A stretch of DNA of 64,000 bases, taken from positions 124,001 to 188,000 of the forward strand of contig BPQB01000019.1 of assembly GCA_019973155.2 (NCBI GenBank). The letters run 5' to 3'. The translations under genes were made by a program, and so were the position numbers. This document shows, piece after piece, positions 60,729-64,000 of the stretch. Each line of letters starts with the position of its first letter. Positions within the stretch are counted from its first letter, which is position 1. This stretch comes from Phanerochaete sordida (lineage: Eukaryota; Basidiomycota; Agaricomycetes; Polyporales; Phanerochaetaceae). The notes beneath the pieces were generated by a model, which was not told the origin of the DNA, searched no databases, and saw nothing but the letters and a program-made list of their open reading frames with translations.

Positions 60729-61851
60729 CTAACGAAGTGTCCGGAGTGCTTCCTTCACCGTACTCCGCGAGTCGCCCAGAAGTCCAAGCATCTGCCACTT
60801 GTAGTCTCTTGTCTCGCGGTTTTTCAGAGGTAGGTCATCATCATAGCTATCGCTGTCTCCTAGCGCTAGTCGCATAGCTGCGGCGGATCGGTTCGGGAGT
60901 ATAGCTGGCGAAACGGTGAAGAGTGTGTCGAAGGAAGTCGCGGAGAGGTGGCTAGTGGTAGATCTCCCAGAGGCTTTGATGGATGTGATAGCATGAGAGG
61001 TAGAGGTCAGGGAAAGGGCTTGTGTAATGAGCTGCTTAAGCTTGGCCTATGACCACAGATTGAATTTCGCGCTTGCATGACAAGACAGTGGACATACCTC
61101 GAATGCATACATCATTAGAGATGCCACTGCTCTTGGTGGCTGTCCCAAGTTGTGCTGCGCAGATATCAGATTTATACGCTCTACTATATGCTGCAGCGTC
61201 GGTGCTCGGGTAACCGACGCCAGGTGTAAGGGCGGCCGAGCACCCGCAGGTTCTGGTGGTTGGTTGAAATTAGCACCCTGCAGACTACTGTAGCGTAATG
61301 TGACGCACCTCCGCGCTCTGGTAACAGGACAACCCCTCTGTCCGCGGCAACCTCATCCAAATCCTTTCTTGGTCTTCGTTCTGAACTCAAGGCCACGGCA
61401 TCCAAGTTCCGCAGACGGTCGCGCTCACGTTTGCCCATGCCTATTGTCCACCGCTTCAGTCGCGTGGACCGCAAGGTTCCCGACTCAGCATCTTCATCGT
61501 CGCCCTGGTATGGCAGGGTCCTACGCCGCTTGCGTGGTGATGGCTTCGGCGCGTCCGGTGGTGGTGTGGGAGGCGCAAGGTGGGCAGAAGGGTCCAGCAG
61601 TGAGACAATAAATGAGTTATGCAACTGCACTGTGGCGATACATAAGTCACGCTGACAGGTTGACAAGCCTTCATGAACTCACGAAGTGGTATATTGTCCT
61701 TCCCGAGGCACTCCTTGATTTGTTCATCAAGCTCCTCTCGGGATGTCTGAGCACTGAAGTACTGCTGCAGGATCTTGTAGTAGGTATCGACCTTTGGCCC
61801 CAGAGCCTGCGCGAGCTGTGCCTTTATGGTGGTCGTTGACGACAGCGACAT
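60729..61851 (-). CDS. HFI1: SAGA core subunit Hfi1/Ada1
   Basis: Structural SAGA subunit whose histone fold pairs with Taf12. Four exons on the minus strand (61851-61683, 61629-61309, 61252-61098, 61046-60729) give 320 residues. The N-terminus (IKAQLAQALGPKVDTYYKIL, then KECLGKDNIPL) matches the SAGA-Tad1/Hfi1 family start, where the protein wraps onto the complex. A basic linker (PSPRKRRRTLP) precedes the histone-fold-like APTLQHIVERINLISAQHNL with helix SLMMYAFEAQLKQLITQAL. The tail is Ser/Thr-rich. The start codon lies 171 bp from that of TAF10 on the other strand. Confidence 0.88.
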
Positions 61852-62022
61852 CGTGCGGACTCGCGCGTATATGCAGGCCCGCTGCGGGTGGTATCCTGGG
61901 GTATACGGGTCGCGGAGATGGAGGTAGCGGACCAAGTCCAGCGGCACGCGCGCGAGCGCATCATGCTGCAGGCGCCCATCCGCACTTGCTTCCCGCGTTC
62001 ATACTCCTCGCACCGACCCGCC
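61852..62022. promoter_or_regulatory. 171-bp bidirectional promoter of HFI1 and TAF10
   Basis: The space between the two divergent start codons is only 171 bp, so both 5' leaders and core promoters must share it. No TATA box is seen, in keeping with housekeeping transcription-factor genes. Confidence 0.7.
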
Positions 62023-62808
62023 ATGGCCACGCCGTACCAGGACGCCGCTGCTTCGCACACAGGAACACCCTACACCTACGCCCCGCCTGCACCTGCTCAA
62101 TCGCCGCAGGTCGCCACCCCCGACCCCGCGCAGTACGCGAGCACCTCGCAGCCGCAGATGTCTGCCACCCCGACGCCGTACCAGTATACCCCCACGCCCG
62201 CACAACCGGCCTCACAGCCTCAGCCGCAGCCTCAGACGCAGCAGTCGCAGACTGCACCCGCTGCAGGACCCTCGAGGAGGCCCGACGAGGAGGCGAAGAA
62301 GGACCGTACCCTTGCCGAGTTCTTGTTGATGCTTGACGACTATGAGCCCCTGGTAGGTGTCCAGAGCGGCCTCATTGAACGCTGTGGCTCACCTCAGCAT
62401 CATGATAGATTCCAAACGAAGTAACGGACTACTACCTGCAGCGAGTAGGCTTCGAATGCGAGGACGTTCGGCTGTAAGTCTCCTTCCATCTAGGATGCTC
62501 CATTTCTGACAGATCCCCTATAGAAAACGCCTTCTGTCGCTCGCGGCGCAGAAGTTCGTCTCTGACATTGCTGCAGATGCATACCAGCACGCTCGCCTAC
62601 GGACGAACGCCACAGGAGGTCGCTCACGAGCAGCACAGTCAGGTCCACAGGCAGCACGGGTGCGTCTCGTCTTCCTATTTGCACTGAGCTAGTCCCAATT
62701 AACATTTCAACTCAGGACAAGACGAAGACAACGCTGATGATGGAAGATCTCACTTCTGCTCTTGCAGAGTATGGCATCACCTCTCGCAAGCCTGACTTCT
62801 ACATGTAG
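62023..62808 (+). CDS. TAF10: TFIID/SAGA subunit TAF10
   Basis: Histone-fold subunit shared by TFIID and SAGA. Four exons (62023-62352, 62409-62473, 62524-62659, 62716-62808) give 207 residues. A Pro/Gln/Ala-rich N-terminal 95 residues precede the conserved domain: TLAEFLLMLDDYEPLIPNEV, DYYLQRVGFECEDVRLKRLL, AQKFVSDIAADAYQHARLR, then DKTKTTLMMEDLTSALAEYG and the terminal KPDFYM. An upstream in-frame ATG at 61918 is possible but would place the start inside the shared promoter; MATPYQD is preferred. Confidence 0.94.
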
Positions 62809-63135
62809 TCCTCCTTGTACGAGCCTCCTTACACGGCGAGGCTCTTGTACTTCTAAAGCCGCGGCGGGTATCTGTTTGCTCATTCTGTACAGTAGACAAC
62901 GTTATCACCTTTCTTGATGCAATTCACGGACACAGCTTTCGCCCTTAACGAGAACATGTAGGATGGATGTCATTGCAGATCCACGAACCGTGCGGCGAGA
63001 GCAGCGGCCATGCCCAGCCTAATTAAGTCCCATGGCGAGCATAATAGGATACGATCGATAGAAAGACAGCATATTGACGACGAAGCTCAGAGCAGAAGAC
63101 CTCTACGGTGCCCACCACAAAGTCACTAGTCGCGA
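62809..63135. other. Intergenic between converging TAF10 and carrier genes
   Basis: Two terminators back to back; no gene. A 16-bp palindrome overlaps the carrier stop codon at the right end. Confidence 0.45.
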
Positions 63136-63140
63136 CTAGT
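63125..63140. repeat. Perfect 16-bp palindrome at the carrier stop codon
   Basis: ACTAGTCGCGACTAGT reads the same on both strands. The carrier gene's TAG stop (63136-63138) lies within its right half. As RNA it could form a short hairpin at the end of the coding region. Confidence 0.75.
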
Positions 63141-64000
63141 CAGCCCGTATCGCGGCCTCTGTAAGAAAGTGAGCATCGATCATGGATGTGACAACGAGGT
63201 GTTACGTACTGAAGAACTCATAGGAGAGCCAACACAGCGCGTTACTGGGCATGAACGTCAGCACACGAGGCGCAAGACCCCGCGCGAAGCCCTTGAAGCC
63301 ATCGCGTTGCCAGATAATCCGGAACGCGTCCTTCATGCCGCTGGCGCTGCGAATCTCGGGGTCCGCACTCGTACCACGGGTCTGCAGGAGGGTTTTCGCG
63401 ACATCGAGCGGTGTTGTGACCGCGCCCGCGACTCCACCCGCAAGGCCGCCTGATATCATGTGTGTTGCGGGCGAATATACGCCCGACGGGTTCAGCAGTG
63501 TCTTGAGTTGCTCATACACGGTAAACTGCACGGCCGTAAATGGCACCGTCATCGTCAACGTAGTTGGATACGAGACGTAGAAGGCCTGCAGGCCTTCCGT
63601 GTGGTATACCGTCCGCGCGCAGGTGAAGACGGAGCGAAACTGGGATTCATGGACTTGCATTCGTTGCTTGATGACTGTGCAAGGCTCAATTCCCGCAACA
63701 GCAGCTGCCACGAGTTCCTATACGCACCATCGAAGGGGTTCATAAGGGCATCACTAGCAATTGTCGCGGATGCACCGGCGACGGCTGCACCGAGTAATTA
63801 GCATGACACCTGCGCAGCAAGGGTCCTCACGCACACGTCGCTATCCACTGATTCTGGCCGCCGTGCACATTACCGCCCATCACCTCCTTCACAGCCTCGT
63901 ACGTCCCGAAGTGCACGGCGTGCGCGGGGCCAGCACCCATGATGACGGAGCTGACGCCGCGCCAGAGAGCCCGCATTCCCTCCGTAGAAGATATCCGCGT
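63136..64000 (-). CDS. MRS4: Mitoferrin-like mitochondrial carrier (Mrs3/Mrs4 type), 5' part outside the window
   Basis: Inner-membrane carrier that in yeast imports iron into mitochondria. Visible minus-strand exons are 64000(open)-63835, 63784-63728, 63674-63210 and 63158-63136; the N-terminal part lies beyond the right edge. Carrier signatures (Px[DE]xx[KR]) appear as NPFDVIKQRMQ in repeat 2 and TPLDVAKTLLQ in repeat 3. MGAGPAHAVHFGTYE in repeat 1 and MNPFDVIKQRMQVHES are typical of Mrs3/4. The last exon adds KAAIRAD after SYEFF. The closest alternatives among mitochondrial carriers are S-adenosylmethionine carriers, which fit the GPAHAVHF segment less well. Confidence 0.88.

Noticed and set aside
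61888..62022. Longer TAF10 N-terminus from upstream ATGs
   Set aside because: It would lie within the 171-bp shared promoter and is not part of the family; MATPYQD is the better start.

Overview
This window is nuclear DNA of a filamentous basidiomycete, most probably an Agaricomycete. The signs are dense protein-coding genes on both strands, GC-rich coding sequence, many introns of about 45-60 nt with GT..CTNAY..AG signals, several micro-exons, and characteristic fungal proteins (LIM-RhoGAP Lrg1, vacuolar carboxypeptidase S, a three-part makorin, an Agaricomycete-type HMG-like family, a large set of Ure2-type glutathione transferases). No rRNA, convincing tRNA, CRISPR array, prophage or intact transposon was seen. 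All gene models were built by hand from splice signals, reading phase and remembered family patterns; each summed coding length is a multiple of three.

Layout, left to right: a DUF676-type lipase (+); an unassigned coiled-coil protein (+); a small DUF202 membrane protein (+); a Ure2-like GST (-); an HMG-like Agaricomycete family protein (-); a 12-exon LIM/RhoGAP protein (LRG1, -); vacuolar carboxypeptidase S (CPS1, -); an M50B-like membrane metalloprotease homologue (-); histone H2A (+); glycogen debranching enzyme (GDB1, +); the mRNA-decay factor PAT1 (+). Then comes a tandem run of four more Ure2-like GSTs (+, about 33.8-40.5 kb), followed by TMA16 (+), a Gin4/Hsl1-type kinase (-), SAGA subunit SGF73 (+), a Gfo/Idh/MocA dihydrodiol/xylose dehydrogenase (+), a makorin-type RING/CCCH protein (+), a 2-kb gene-poor stretch, a Zn2Cys6 transcription factor (+), NBP35 (+), the cell-wall-integrity MAP kinase SLT2/MPK1 (-), SAGA subunit HFI1 (-) divergent from TAF10 (+), and the 3' part of a mitoferrin-like carrier (-) that runs off the right edge.

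Functional themes. (1) Five GST paralogues, four in tandem and one inverted copy about 26 kb away, differ at the residue aligned with yeast Ure2 Asn124 (Asn in two, His in three) and show intron loss and gain. (2) SGF73, HFI1 and TAF10 all belong to SAGA (TAF10 also to TFIID); HFI1 and TAF10 share a 171-bp divergent promoter. (3) LRG1 (GAP for Rho1) and the SLT2 MAP kinase act in the same cell-wall-integrity pathway, about 40 kb apart. (4) NBP35 (Fe-S assembly) and the mitoferrin-like carrier (mitochondrial iron import) both serve iron metabolism. No wholly new multi-gene system is evident; the GST cluster, the unassigned coiled-coil gene, the HMG-like family gene and the extreme micro-exons are the most unusual content.
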